From Poa pratensis (lineage: Eukaryota; Streptophyta; Magnoliopsida; Poales; Poaceae), in the NCBI GenBank assembly GCA_947311845.1, contig CAMZMU010000048.1:22255497-22319496 (forward strand): a stretch of DNA of 64,000 nucleotides. The letters run 5' to 3'. A program made the translations under genes and the position numbers. Under the pieces are notes generated by a model. It was not told the origin of the DNA. It saw nothing but the letters and a program-made list of their open reading frames with translations, and did not search any database. Below, piece by piece: positions 10,892 through 20,890 of this stretch (positions are counted from its first letter, which is position 1; every line of letters starts with the position of its first letter).

Positions 10892-11940
10892 GACTAGCCC
10901 AACGCTGGTAACATAGCTGGTATCATAATCTCCAGCTCAGCAAAAACGTTGACATGCCAGACAATTAAAGAAGAGAGATGAGGTTACGATAACATAAGTG
11001 GATACCGTATCATGGCGTGGGTTCCGATAAAAAATAATGGCAAAACGATCCCGTGCGAAGCTAGCCTTCTTCTTCTCTCGCTTCTCCCCTCGATCTCTCC
11101 CCGACCAGCTCGTCCACTCCTGCCCATCGCCCCAGCAGCCTCCATCTCTGCTCTCCGCACCTGCTGCCGGCGGCGGCGCCGGCCGGCGACGCCACCACCT
11201 GAATCATGCGGAGATCTGGCTCGCGCAGTGGGACGGCACAGGTCCGGCCGCCGGCGACCTCACCAGCGCAGCAGTTTCCCAGCGCCCCGTTCAGCTCCTG
11301 CTCTCATCCCTCTCCACCACCTCACCTCCAGCCCGGGACCTGATGGCTCGAACCTGATGGCTTGTGGATGATTCGGTTCAGCTACTGGATGATTCGGTTC
11401 AGCTGACAAGGTGTGAACCTGATGGCTTGTGTGAATGTGCAAGAAACAAATCATTCGGTTCAGCTAGTGCATTTTTTAGATGCGAAACAAATGATTCGGT
11501 TCAGCTAGTGCATTTTTTAGATGCGAACTGTGTGCATGTGGTGGTCTGTGGTCAGTTGCATTTTTTAGAATTGAATTATGTGAGCTGATTGAGCATATTT
11601 GGAAAAAGTTTCGGCGACGATAGATTATAGTATGGTCTTGATCTTGTATCACTAAATATGTTTTATATATTTTGATGATATTATATTGGCATTTTATTTA
11701 TTATACATCCATTTTATTTTTGTGTTCTTGTAATTATCCTTGTGTACCAACAAATAAAATTTCATATTGCTACATACCACAAATAGATCACAAAGTTGAA
11801 GTACTAGTATAGATCCACAAAATAATAAATGAAAGCCTCTATGTTACTACACTTATGATACTACCCATTGTGGAGGTAGTAACATAAAGTAGTATCATAT
11901 ACATGATACTACTCTATGTTACTCCCCATTGTGACTAGTC
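10892..11940. mobile_element. PIF/Harbinger-type non-autonomous element
   Basis: Terminal inverted repeats GACTAGCCCAACGCTGGTAA and (reverse complement of the right end) GACTAGTCACAATGGGGAGT, flanked by TAA at 10889-10891 and 11941-11943, the usual Harbinger target duplication. Length 1,049 bp. Inside are a GC-rich block (about 11,080-11,350) and a run of GATTCGGTTCAGCTA motifs, but no transposase. Removing it restores the sequence seen in locus 2. Confidence 0.7.
11370..11520. repeat. Short tandem repeats with GATTCGGTTCAGCTA
   Basis: Four copies of a unit containing ATTCGGTTCAGCT lie within about 150 bp, two of them as a longer duplicate that ends in AGTGCATTTTTTAGATGCGA. The array is internal to the Harbinger-type element and is probably replication slippage. 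Confidence 0.7.
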
Positions 11941-12090
11941 TAACCACTGATCACAGTTATATTAAAGCTTCGTGTTCGTTTGAATGATGCTCCACCGCTG
12001 AATTCGCATTAAGAATTAGAACCATGCATTTTTTTAGCGCGCTCATCAAGACTTGGAACATATTTATGCGTGTCATGAGCTATAATATTT

Positions 12091-12562
12091 CGCTCACCCG
12101 ACAACTTCCGCTTTGGTGCAACCATCTAGACACATCAGCGGCTGAGATGACACGATATCCCGTCATTTTAAACGTATAATACGTTTAGTATAACCAGCCC
12201 ATTGAAATAGCGCGTTTTTCCCCGTAAGCCAGCTCGGTCCGGCTCGAGCCGATTCTCGCAAAGATTGAGCCGCGCCCTGATCACCAGCCGGGGAAAAAGA
12301 AAGAAACTTTGTGGCTGTCGGAATGGAACATGGATCTCTGGTCGTTGAATAGGGAGCAATGCCACTGGGATAACTTTGTTTCTTTGATATATTATGCATC
12401 TTATTAAATAATATCTCAATGTTCTATGGAGCTGAGAGTGTGTTGCAGAAGGCACATTTTCTAGGTCAGAAGATTTCCATCGTTTTTGACTCATTAATCA
12501 TTGAAATTGAGCACTCCATTATTCAAATTAAATCTAAACAATCAACAGCATGAAATTGAAAT
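12091..12562. other. No gene seen
   Basis: Mixed-composition sequence between the 3' block of PHAS locus 6 and the next retroelement. Minus-strand frames near 12,165-12,490 show nothing I recognise. Confidence 0.5.
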
Positions 12563-13293
12563 GCCATTTGCACTTTCCCCTCCTCCCCGTCACTGTAGAG
12601 AGAGAGGCGAAAGGCGACTTTTTTTGGGCGACTCCGTCGACTCACCGCGTGCGCGCCGGCGGCGCCGCGGGATTCCTCCTCTCCGTCTGCTGCTTCGGCG
12701 GCGGGAGGGTGGGGGATCCCCGGCCCCGGCCTGTACATATGGTAGAGTAGGGTGGGGATTCCGCCGGCGGTGCTCTGGAGAAGTTGGCGCGGCTGGGGGT
12801 TGGTTTGGTGTCGAGAAGATCTTCTCCGGCGGTGAGTTTCTTCGGAGCTTGGCGTCGTCTTCTTCGACTTGCAGGTGCTGGGGGCCCGGTGTGGCTCTCG
12901 TGTACCTTAGTTCTCCGCCAGATCTGTGGTGGCGGTGGATCTGGCGGCCGGAACCTAGGACCGGACGAGGTCGGCGGCTTCGTCCTGCTTCGATTTCGAT
13001 GGTGGCTGCGGCAAGGTGGTGTTGCCGGAGAGGGAGGGCGTTGGCCGTGCCCGTTCACCGGCAAAGGCTCCGTCGCGGGGCGGCGGACAAGCTCTGCGGC
13101 CTCTTTCTTCAAGGAAGGCGCTCTCAGGCAGCGGTAAGAAGGTGGTTGGCGACCTCCGTCGTCGATGCCGGAGAAGAAGACGTCTTCGTTTCTGGTTCTG
13201 ATTCCCCCGCGTATTGTACTCTGTTCTTTGTTCTTGTACTGTATACGTTGTATGTGGTACGTTGTTGAATATATGTGGGCTTTCTAAAAAAAA
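12563..13293 (+). mobile_element. Non-autonomous non-LTR retroelement with 14-bp target duplication
   Basis: Flanked by a perfect direct repeat CATGAAATTGAAAT (12549-12562 and 13294-13307) and ending in an A-run (13286-13293), the marks of LINE-mediated retroposition on the + strand. The 731-bp body is GC-rich at its 5' side and ends TTGAATATATGTGGGCTTTC before the tail. Overlapping frames of up to 255 codons come from composition only. It may be a processed chimeric RNA or a LINE-dependent non-autonomous family. The perfect target duplication suggests a fairly recent insertion. Confidence 0.75.
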
Positions 13294-13318
13294 CATGAAA
13301 TTGAAATAAACAAGCGTA

Positions 13319-13539
13319 CTATCGCGTCCCAGTTTATAAGTCCTGCGCGTATCCCTAGATCATAAATTTGATCAATATTATATATTTTTTATAACGCAAA
13401 AATTGTACCATTAGAAAATACAAAATCTAAATTTTCTAATGATATGTTTTTCATAATATATTTCTCATTTTATCTTGCTAAAATTCACAACCTAGATATA
13501 CGTGAAGGACTTATAAACTGGGACGGGGCACAGAGGGAG
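13319..13539. mobile_element. Stowaway-type MITE (Tc1/Mariner)
   Basis: A 221-bp element flanked by TA on both sides (13317-13318, 13540-13541). Its right end is the complement of CTCCCTCTGTGCCCCGTCCC followed by AGTTTATAAGTCC, and the left end carries GTCCCAGTTTATAAGTCC. The termini are typical of cereal Stowaway elements, and the AT-rich centre folds back on itself. Confidence 0.85.
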
Positions 13540-13541
13540 TA

Positions 13542-13789
13542 CATAATTTTATCTGGTATCTCCTCCCATAAATACATACGGCTCTTATTTCCTACATATC
13601 ATTCTCTCTCTTCCTTGGCGCTTCTTATTAATTGCTCCAATTTAAATTTGCAACCCAAGGCTGCACACCTTGACTTCTCCTAGCACCGCTCTCTGTTGGA
13701 ACCTTTTGGTCACAATCAAACTTATGCTCCTAGTTTAGCTAGTGTGTCACTGTTGAAAACTTCAATGATCGTTGGTGTCATGGAACCAC
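13542..13789. other. No gene seen
   Basis: Short host stretch between the MITE and PHAS locus 7, with no feature I can name. Confidence 0.5.
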
Positions 13790-14298
13790 CTGGCTATACT
13801 ATAGTGCAACACCACCATGGCCGAACTCGGTTTTGCTCGGAAATGGTTCAACTCGTTTAACTGATTGGAATGAGAGGCATCAGAGAAAGATGTTGAACTT
13901 TTTCATTTGGTTCGGCCACAAATTTGCATGAGGGTTAACTGACTTGTGTGGAGCAATAAAATTATGTAGACGTAACAGTAGTCATACAAGCAGCATAGGA
14001 ATTAGCAGAGAAGAAGCACATATGTCTCGTGGCTTCAAGTCGAGACGTAAAGGTGGAAGCAGCAGAGAGCGTAGCATCGTCACATGTGCTTCCTGGCTCG
14101 CAAGTACTCGGTGAAAGAGCTGTACGTATCACAAGACAAGTTCGAACTTAGCATCGTCATCTTCCGGGCCGCTGGACCTCGGACCATTCGCTTGCTGGCC
14201 CAGTGCAGCACAGACATTGCAACGGTTTCATGTAAACTCACGAACAACGAGTCGGAACTTTGAGTGATTAGTAATTGACGTTCCTGCACTTATGCTAA
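13790..14298 (+). ncRNA. Candidate 21-PHAS locus 7 (group II)
   Basis: Carries the best miR2118 site of the window at 13865. The upstream side aligns with locus 5; the 400 bp after the site do not. No long frame exists. The minus-strand LINE 3' end begins at about 14,299 and may end the transcript or the ancestral locus. Predicted phase start is about 13877, giving room for about 20 phased positions before the LINE. Confidence 0.6.
13865..13886 (+). promoter_or_regulatory. miR2118 target site 7
   Basis: GGAATGAGAGGCATCAG at 13867-13883 matches the consensus target over 17 consecutive bases, including the centre around the cleavage position. Only the bases pairing with the outermost miRNA ends differ. 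Confidence 0.85.
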
Positions 14299-15610
14299 GT
14301 TTTTATTCGAAATGGAAGCAGAGTCCCAGCCTCTGCATCATGGGGATGCACATTGCTTTTTATGCTTTTATATTAAAAAGAAAGTATCACACTAGTATGA
14401 GTAAGATTATTGCAACTCAACGATCAGTGTGGCCACGTCAATCAACTAGCGAAAAAAGTCTAGAAGAAAAAGACTACACATGTTGAAGTCTTCTAATATG
14501 TTGTCACCCATGTTGTAGCAGATAGCTCGAACGAGCGCCATGATACGAGAACATCCATAAGAGCCTGCTCCTCTACCAGAAGGAGGTAGAACCATAGGTG
14601 AATCCAGTATATAGCCCGTTGAACAACCTGCAAAATATGAGCATCTCCGATCTTGTTAAAAACTATGTCAATCCGGCAGTTCCAAATAGCCCATATAAAA
14701 GCACAGACACCAATGCGTATGCGTGCTTTAGTTTTCTTATCTACTCCATCAAAATATAAAACAAAAAAATCTACTCCATCAAGCCAATGACCAAACATAT
14801 TTGCTACACTTGTAGCTGGAGAGAATGCCAAAAGTGAAATGAATAAGCCGCCAAATATGCTTGACAAACGGGCATGAGATGAACAAGTGCTCCACCGACT
14901 CCTCGTCGGGAAGAAAGCACATTTTTTACAGCCATTCCAATTCCTTTTGATCAGATTGTCCTTAGTAAGAATAACTTTTCGTTATATGAACCATATAAAA
15001 AATTAATCTTTAGAGGGACTTTAAGCTTTGAAAGGCACTTGCGGAAAAATGGGGTATGACCATGCATTATATCCGAGTACTATGATTTTACAGTAAAAAG
15101 TCCATTAGAAGTCAAGCTCCACTTGAAACGATAATCCTCATTAGTTAGAGAGATCCTCATCAATCTCTCTACCAATTTAACCCAAGAGGCCCATTTGTCT
15201 TCGGTGAATGTTCGCCTAAAAACATTCTTATGTCTAGCAATATTGAACAAAGAGGGATAATGAACAGCCAAGGGCTTGTTCACAAGCCATATATCTTCCC
15301 AAAACCGAGTCCGGAGCCCATTACCCACAATATAAAGAAACCTCTTGAAAAAAATCGCTCTTCATAGCCATTAACCTCTTCCAAAAAGAGTCATGAGGCT
15401 GCGGTTATACTTGAGCTAATGGTTTACTACTTAAACATTTGTTATGTAATAATTCCTGTGAAACACCCTCTTCATTCAGTATCTTAAAAGCCATTTGCTC
15501 AAAAGCCGGAATATGAATGGCACCGGGAAAACAAGCGTGACTACTTAATGTCCTTATCATTTGGGGGTACAGAACTCCAGATCACCCAGTTATTTATGAA
15601 CCAATGGATA
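14299..15610 (-). pseudogene. LINE ORF2 C-terminal relic and 3' end, copy B
   Basis: Sister of the relic at 7736-8760. The minus-strand 3' end is marked by the LINE tail sequence at about 14,316-14,355 (CCAGCCTCTGCATCATGGGG on +). Upstream pieces include NMFGHWLDGVD, KTKARIRIGVCAFIWAIWNC and IHLWFYLLLVEEQ (14,493-14,867), then RTRFWEDIWLVNKPLAVHYP (about 15,255-15,328) and ILNEEGVSQELL (about 15,430-15,490). Frameshifts and stops are frequent. The shared relic in both copies dates the duplication after this insertion. Confidence 0.75.
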
Positions 15611-16035
15611 TCCTAATTTGGCCGATCCTCCTAGCTTATATCAACACATCCCATTCGACATAAACACATCCGATGGTGTATTTGTCGATCAACGGGACTA
15701 GCAGGGAACAACGCCGTGACTCGCATGATATATAATGGTGTCATACATATATGCCCATTTCATCCCGCATCATCTCTCCATATATAACATGTGTGTGCAC
15801 TTGGGACGACACTATTTTTTACACGTACCATTAGTCTTGGGCTACACTGTCCTTTGCAAGTACCATCCATTCAATTTCAGCAGATTGCCGATTTCACTTC
15901 AACTTAGTAAGTAATATATGCTTTCCCCTGTGTGTTCCCATCCGGCCAAGTCACTCTCTCGTCTTCCTTCTCCGTTGTCTTACTTCTGCTAGCAGCGGTA
16001 CAAACTAAGCTAGAGGGGTATGTAGAAGAAAGAAA

Positions 16036-16044
16036 GATAAATAG
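16036..16044 (+). promoter_or_regulatory. TATA-like element GATAAATAG, locus 8
   Basis: Lies 228 bp before the miR2118 site, in an AAGAAAGAAAGATAAATAGT context identical to locus 6. Confidence 0.5.
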
Positions 16045-16263
16045 TAGTGTGCGTTGGGTAGCTTCCACCGGACATACACTCATACTCATACTTCATTCTT
16101 CCTCCTCCCATGCGATCGAGCAGCGTAACACAAGCAACATGTGAGCTAGCAGTTGTATTTCGTCCGCAAACATTCAAATTTTCTGCGAGTTAGCACGATC
16201 AAGGTTTTATGTATGACAATGAAGCATGCGCGCCACGGGTGGATCTTAAAGTGGACTGGCGAC

Positions 16264-16285
16264 TAGGAATGAGCGGCACTGGGAA
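16264..16285 (+). promoter_or_regulatory. miR2118 target site 8
   Basis: Identical over 22 bases to site 6 (core GGAATGAGCGGCACTGGGAA), followed by GATGTGAGCCGGACCAGC. The 35 bp before it are shorter than in the paralogues, showing a small deletion next to the site. Predicted phase start is about 16276, leaving about 345 bp before the CACTA insertion. Confidence 0.8.
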
Positions 16286-16639
16286 GATGTGAGCCGGACC
16301 AGCAAAGCCGGACACATGATAAGGAAAATGAGTTTGCACGAAGCTGTTGAAAAACTCTACGTCGGGGAACACGTCAAGTCTCCATGGGACATTCGGTAAA
16401 ACATGGCAGCAAAACTGCGAAGCGAGAGTTCGCATCATACGACACACACAGGGAAATAGCAACAGAAACCATGGAGAACTTCCCCGTCTCACTGCGATGG
16501 CAAGGTGGGGATCTCATCAATGAGTTTACCCCCGATCGCCGCGATTACAGATTTGTGCTCTTTTAGATCCGGGATCGATTGAATTGGGAAAAGGAACATA
16601 AACCATATAAAACTGTTATGTTCACTACAGGAGAACATG

Positions 16640-16960
16640 TTTTTAGAGGCACTTTGAAATGCCACTAAAAATACCCAAAGTGCCTCTAAGTATTTTTAGT
16701 GGCACTTTAAAAAGCGTTGCATTTAATCGTGTTGCTAAAAAGTATAGAGGCATTTGAAGTAAAATGCCACTAAAAATGAGTATTTTTAGAGGCATTTCCA
16801 GATTTGCCTCTATACTTTTTAGGGGCACTTTGGAAAATGCCTCTAACAATTTTTAGTGGTATTTGGGAAAATGTTTCTAAAAAGTTTGTGGAGCATTATA
16901 CTCACGTGCCTCTAATTAATTTTAGGGCATTTATAGAATCTGCCTCTGAAAATAAGTAGG
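16640..16960. repeat. CACTA subterminal repeats, left end
   Basis: About a dozen copies of GGCACTTT, TTTTTAGAGGCA or their complements in both orientations. The right end (about 20,950-21,245) holds the same motif set. Confidence 0.8.
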
Positions 16961-17606
16961 GACACTACCAAATGTACCATATTTTACAAATTCATTTGTA
17001 TTCACAGCAAAAGCAAATTCATTTGTATTCACAGCAGCAACAGTAATATACTTCACAACAACAGCGACATCATACAATATCACATTATTCAGAACTGCGA
17101 AACCCGAATGATCTTCAGTTTACATTGTTCATACAATTTCACCACATTGTCGTACAATTTTACACAACAATATGTATCAACAGCAGCAAAAGGAATGACT
17201 ATAGTTCAGTTCACCACTCCCTATTCATAATGCCTAAGAAGACGTAACTTGTTCAGCAACAGGAATCACTATATAGTATCCTTTACGAATGTGCCAGCTT
17301 CAGCTAGAAGAAATACAACATGAATGCTCTGTTAGTAGCAAATTATAGGATAATAGTAATTTCGAAACTAATCAGCTCTTGCTCTCATGGAGATATCAGG
17401 ATTATACTTTACTATCAAGTCGGACAAAGATCATAGTCATCAGATGGTAAACTTGAACACTTAAGGTGTATTGATTTTAGCATGCAGCTCATTAAAAAAC
17501 ATAAAAGCTTTCAGACATTGTTTGGTTTCAACTATTTGAGATTGAAAGAGCATTGCATAATCTATGGATGCCAATGAATTAGTGCAAGAGAGCAAGATTA
17601 AATTAC

Positions 17607-17753
17607 CCCTCTGTCGTCGCATATAACGACATGCATTAGACGAGATTGTCCTGTCTTGTCAACCGCATCAAAATCTGCACCTTCCTCAATTAAGCATTCA
17701 CACATATCAGCATTTCCAGTACATGCAGCTCTGTGTAACGGTGTGCAGCCAAC
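17607..17753 (-). pseudogene. Captured exon of a PSMD10-type ankyrin-repeat protein
   Basis: The minus strand encodes about 49 residues without a stop, beginning VGCTPLHRAACTGNADMCEC and continuing through LIEEGADFDAVDKTGQ and LMHVVICDDRG. This is one ankyrin repeat plus the start of the next, in the style of plant homologues of the proteasome assembly factor PSMD10/gankyrin (TPLHRAA, DKTGQ). A GTAATT donor follows directly. The acceptor side reads TTTT rather than AG, so splicing is doubtful. No other ankyrin exon is nearby. It is an isolated fragment inside a transposon, hence a pseudogene. Confidence 0.75.
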
Positions 17754-18167
17754 AAAATAGTAATTCAGTATTTAAAATTGCATGTCTGCCAAGTTAACTC
17801 AAACTGCGGTGCAATAAAGATGTATAAAGTAGGTAAGTATAATAAACATATTTCATGAGAAGTACTTTACATGGCACGATGATAGCGCCTAAATCGCAAG
17901 TTAAAAGCAGCTGCACCATTCATTCAATTTGATTTAACACATGGCAAAACATCATGATTAGCAGAAACTATTGGGCAGTGGGCACGACAAACTACCCAGT
18001 GTTCCTGTAATAGTATTATAAGGCTAAGAGAAAATAAAACCTAAAGACTAAGCATAGTGGTGCACAAGTGTACGTGCCTAGCGTTTTTACTCTTTCAGCA
18101 TCAGTTTACCAAGTGTCAGGTGGAGAACTGCAGATAAATACACGATGAAAAGGGATCGTGAGAAAAT

Positions 18168-18270
18168 CAATGGCACAGCTGGTGAGGAGCTCTTTTGTCA
18201 GATGAACATGCTCTCCGGTGTTTGAAGCAACTTCCTCCCAACGATGGAAATTAGTCTGCAGCTTACCAAT
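18168..18270 (-). pseudogene. Captured exon of a SYP61-type syntaxin (N-terminal helix)
   Basis: The minus strand reads IGKLQTNFHRWEEVASNTGE and then HVHLTKELLTSC, which corresponds to the N-terminal helical domain of plant syntaxin-61 (a TGN Qc-SNARE), where the family has a similar helix with VHLTKELLTSC. The upstream acceptor (TTTTGCAG) is intact. After the LTSC residues the similarity stops and no clear donor is seen. In the normal gene this exon precedes the one at 18,901-19,058; here it lies downstream of it. Confidence 0.75.
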
Positions 18271-18900
18271 CTGCAAAAGAAAGGTCCTTATCCTCAGACC
18301 GAAAAGAGGAATACAGATGATACATGTAGGTCTACGATGTGATGTGTTTCTGGAACTATGAGAGAGTTTCAAGCGGCATGCATACAAATGAGGTTTAGCC
18401 CCAGCAGTAACAGAACATGATAGAGAAATGCGTGTGATTTGTGAAACTATATAAGAGACTTAGCAGTACCCGCACTGTAACGACTCATCTTCTGAACTAT
18501 CCAATCGAAGAGGCCTTAGATTACCAGATAAAGAGGAGCAATCGCAGAGGTGTATACCGTATTAAATATTCAGGAAGCATGCTTAAAATCCACATTTACG
18601 ATATATCCCCATACCACAGAACCACTAAACAAACTAGCAACAAATCACTTCAAAACATTCCTTGCTCATGGTACTAGCTCTTCTCCCCTCAGGGTCACGA
18701 ACATGATCGCCGAGGTAACACGGGGCAGCTGTTCACATACATATAGTCAGAGAACCTCCCTCGCAAGCTCTCATGTTGAACATATGATATGTTTTTTTTA
18801 GATGTAATATGTTTCTTTTGTAGTGGAAAAGGATAGCATGGTTCTAACCAACATATCTGCACAGTAGATATAAGTAAGAGTCGGGACTCGGGAGACTCAC

Positions 18901-19058
18901 CTCATTAGTAGAAGCTGTCTATCTGATTCCGAATCAATATAGTCATCGTTGTCTTGGGATGAATAGTGGTCAGTTCTGTTTGTGCCCATTAAGTCAGGAT
19001 GTCTTGCCATTGCTGAATTGTTCTTCCCCTTTTCAACAGCTCTCTTGACAGTACCAAC
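18901..19058 (-). pseudogene. Captured exon of a SYP61-type syntaxin (middle region)
   Basis: The minus strand encodes about 53 residues with no stop: VGTVKRAVEKGKNNSAMARH, then TDHYSSQDNDDYIDSESDRQ and LLLMR. Plant SYP61 has the corresponding KRAVEKGK segment and the acidic SQDNDD...ESDRQ stretch just before its SNARE motif. Splice signals on both sides (TAG acceptor at 19,059-19,061, GTGAG donor at 18,896-18,900) are intact, so the exon could still be spliced into a transposon transcript. The SNARE helix and membrane anchor are absent, so a functional SNARE is excluded. Confidence 0.8.
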
Positions 19059-19250
19059 CTAGATGAGTTTGTCCAAAGATACGAGACAAAATAAATAAAC
19101 TTCACATAGCCAATTGCACAGATAAAAAATAAGTGGATCCACACACACCCTTTCTCGAGCTACCACAGTTCAGCGATCCACGACATCATCACCAGTACAA
19201 AAAAAATAAGGGGGAGGCAGCGCAGGGGATTGGGTAATTCCGTGCGTTAC

Positions 19251-19560
19251 CGAGGATGCCGAGCTTGACGGAGCCGTAGATGACCTGGAACTCAAGGGAG
19301 AGTTGGAGGAGGTCGTGGTCGACCTGGAGAAGCGGCAACAACACCACCGCGCCACCAAATTAACACCGCACCACACCAGCACCACCACCACACCAGCACC
19401 GTACCACCATAGCATCGGAGAGGCCAGGCGGCGCCATGCATCCAGGTGAGGCCGAGACAGCGAGGTTGCGTAGGGCCTCGTGGTAGATGCGGAGGAGCAG
19501 GACCACCGCCGCATTTGCTCGAACACCTAGCCCGCAAGGAAGCCACATGGCAGGGAGCCT
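19251..19560 (-). pseudogene. Possible third captured exon, gene not recognised
   Basis: A GC-rich minus-strand block that ends in a good GTAACG donor at 19,250. One frame near the donor reads DHDLLQLSLEFQVIYGSVKL; another, further upstream, reads VLLLRIYHEALRNLAVS. These look like coding sequence but lie in different frames and are separated by a CAC/ACC-rich repeat. I cannot name the source gene. With the upstream stretch to about 19,960 it could be the first exon of a chimeric transcript. Confidence 0.35.
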
Positions 19561-20264
19561 CGGACAACAGAGTCACGAGGGCGTCGGGTCGAAGGCCGAG
19601 CTCTAGGAGAGAGCTGTAGACAACGAAGAGCAGCAGCCGAGGGTGCGCGCGGCAGCGCGGCGGCGGCGGCGGCCGAGCCCCCACGGCTAGGGTTAGCCGC
19701 GGGGTCGCACTCAGGAGCGGAGCGGCTTGTCGGCGGCAGGGAATCGACGGAGATATGCGAGGACAGTCCAGGCCCGAGAGCGGCTGCGCCGGGGCCGGCC
19801 GCCGATGGCCGAAGCCATGGTCGGCGGCGCGGGCGGTGTGAGGGGAACGGGAGAGAGCTGAGCGTGAAGAAGAGTTTTTTTTTTGAGAGAGCTGCGAGTA
19901 GCAGCTGTGAGGGAGATAGATAAATAAGGTAGGGGTGGGCCGGTCGGTGGTTTTGACCCACCAAGCCAGAGTAAGCCCACGGTACGCGCGATATAGGAAA
20001 TGCCCTTTATGACTGGCCGATAGCATTAGAAATACTTCCGCGATAATAACTTTCAAAAACTACGGAAGAACTCGTCGTGTCGTGTGCCATGAGCTTTGAT
20101 CGTACACAAGATCCCGGCAGCAGTTTGGTTCAGCCCAATCTTCCAACGAGATACCACTTCTCAAGCTGACTCAATTTCCTTCGGATGCAAGATCAGCGAT
20201 CAATCTCCACGTCCATCGCGCAAGAGATAGCTAGCTACGGGAACCTAATCGTTCTGGAGTTCGT

Positions 20265-20890
20265 TTTTTTTTTTGCGAGATTACAGATGCAGATTACATC
20301 GAGTAGGCAGAAGAAATCAAGCAGAAAAAACACATTACACATCGATTCTTCTGCGTCGACGTCGCCGGTGAAGAAGACGCATCGGATACGCGCCGCCGCC
20401 ACTGCTTCGAAACCTTGGAACAGAAGCATCCCCCAGGCGGACGGGAAGTTTCCGAAACTCGAACCTCGAAAGGCCTCCATCCAGCTCCATCGTCGTCGTC
20501 GCTCGCGCCATGAGCACCTGCAATCAAAGGGTCAACCAGATCCGCCGCAAGCAGATCTGGAGGGGGGAACTCCGCGCACGGCGACCCCGGAGGGCCGCGA
20601 GCACGAAGAAGAGGGCGCCGCTCCGCCATGGACCTCCACGGAGCTCCACTGCCAGAGGGGACGAACGCCGCCCGCAAACACACCGCCGACGAAGCCACCG
20701 CCTCCAAGCCGCCGCCAGCTGAAGCCCTACTACTACCTACACTATTTACACACCGGGATCCGGCGATTCCCCAGCCTCCCGCCGCCGAAGCGGCCGGCAG
20801 AGGCGAGGAATCGCACGGATCCGCGGCGGCGAGGTGGGAGCAGCGGGGGGGTCTCAACACCCAAACACACGCACGCACTAAGCTATGGTC
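20265..20890 (-). mobile_element. Non-autonomous non-LTR retroelement inside the CACTA element
   Basis: A poly-T run (20,265-20,276) followed by a GC-rich body that gives long frames on both strands, as in the element at 9325-10451. On the minus strand this is a poly-A-tailed retroposon. The 5' end and target duplication are not clear, so the right limit is approximate. Confidence 0.5.

Larger units (their letters stand above)
9180..12090 (+). ncRNA. Candidate 21-PHAS locus 6 (group I), interrupted twice
   Basis: Ancestral parts are 9180-9324, 10452-10891 and 11941-12090. They hold the upstream block TTCAATTTCATCAGATTGCC (about 9209), GTTCCCATCCGGCCAAGTCA (about 9280), GATAAATAG (10504), TTTATGTATGAC (about 10659), the miR2118 site (10730) and the 3' block CCACCGCTGAATTCGCAT (about 11,990). 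A retroelement (9325-10451) splits the upstream region exactly between ACTTCTGC and TAGCAGCAGTAC, which are continuous in locus 8. A Harbinger-type element (10892-11940) splits the part after the site within the sequence matching CAATGAGTTAACCACCGACC of locus 2. The GATAAATAG promoter and site remain together downstream of the first insertion. Confidence 0.6.

Noticed and set aside
17607..19058. A functional host gene for syntaxin or an ankyrin protein
   Set aside because: Only isolated exons are present, in the wrong order, within CACTA termini and without the SNARE motif or other ankyrin repeats.
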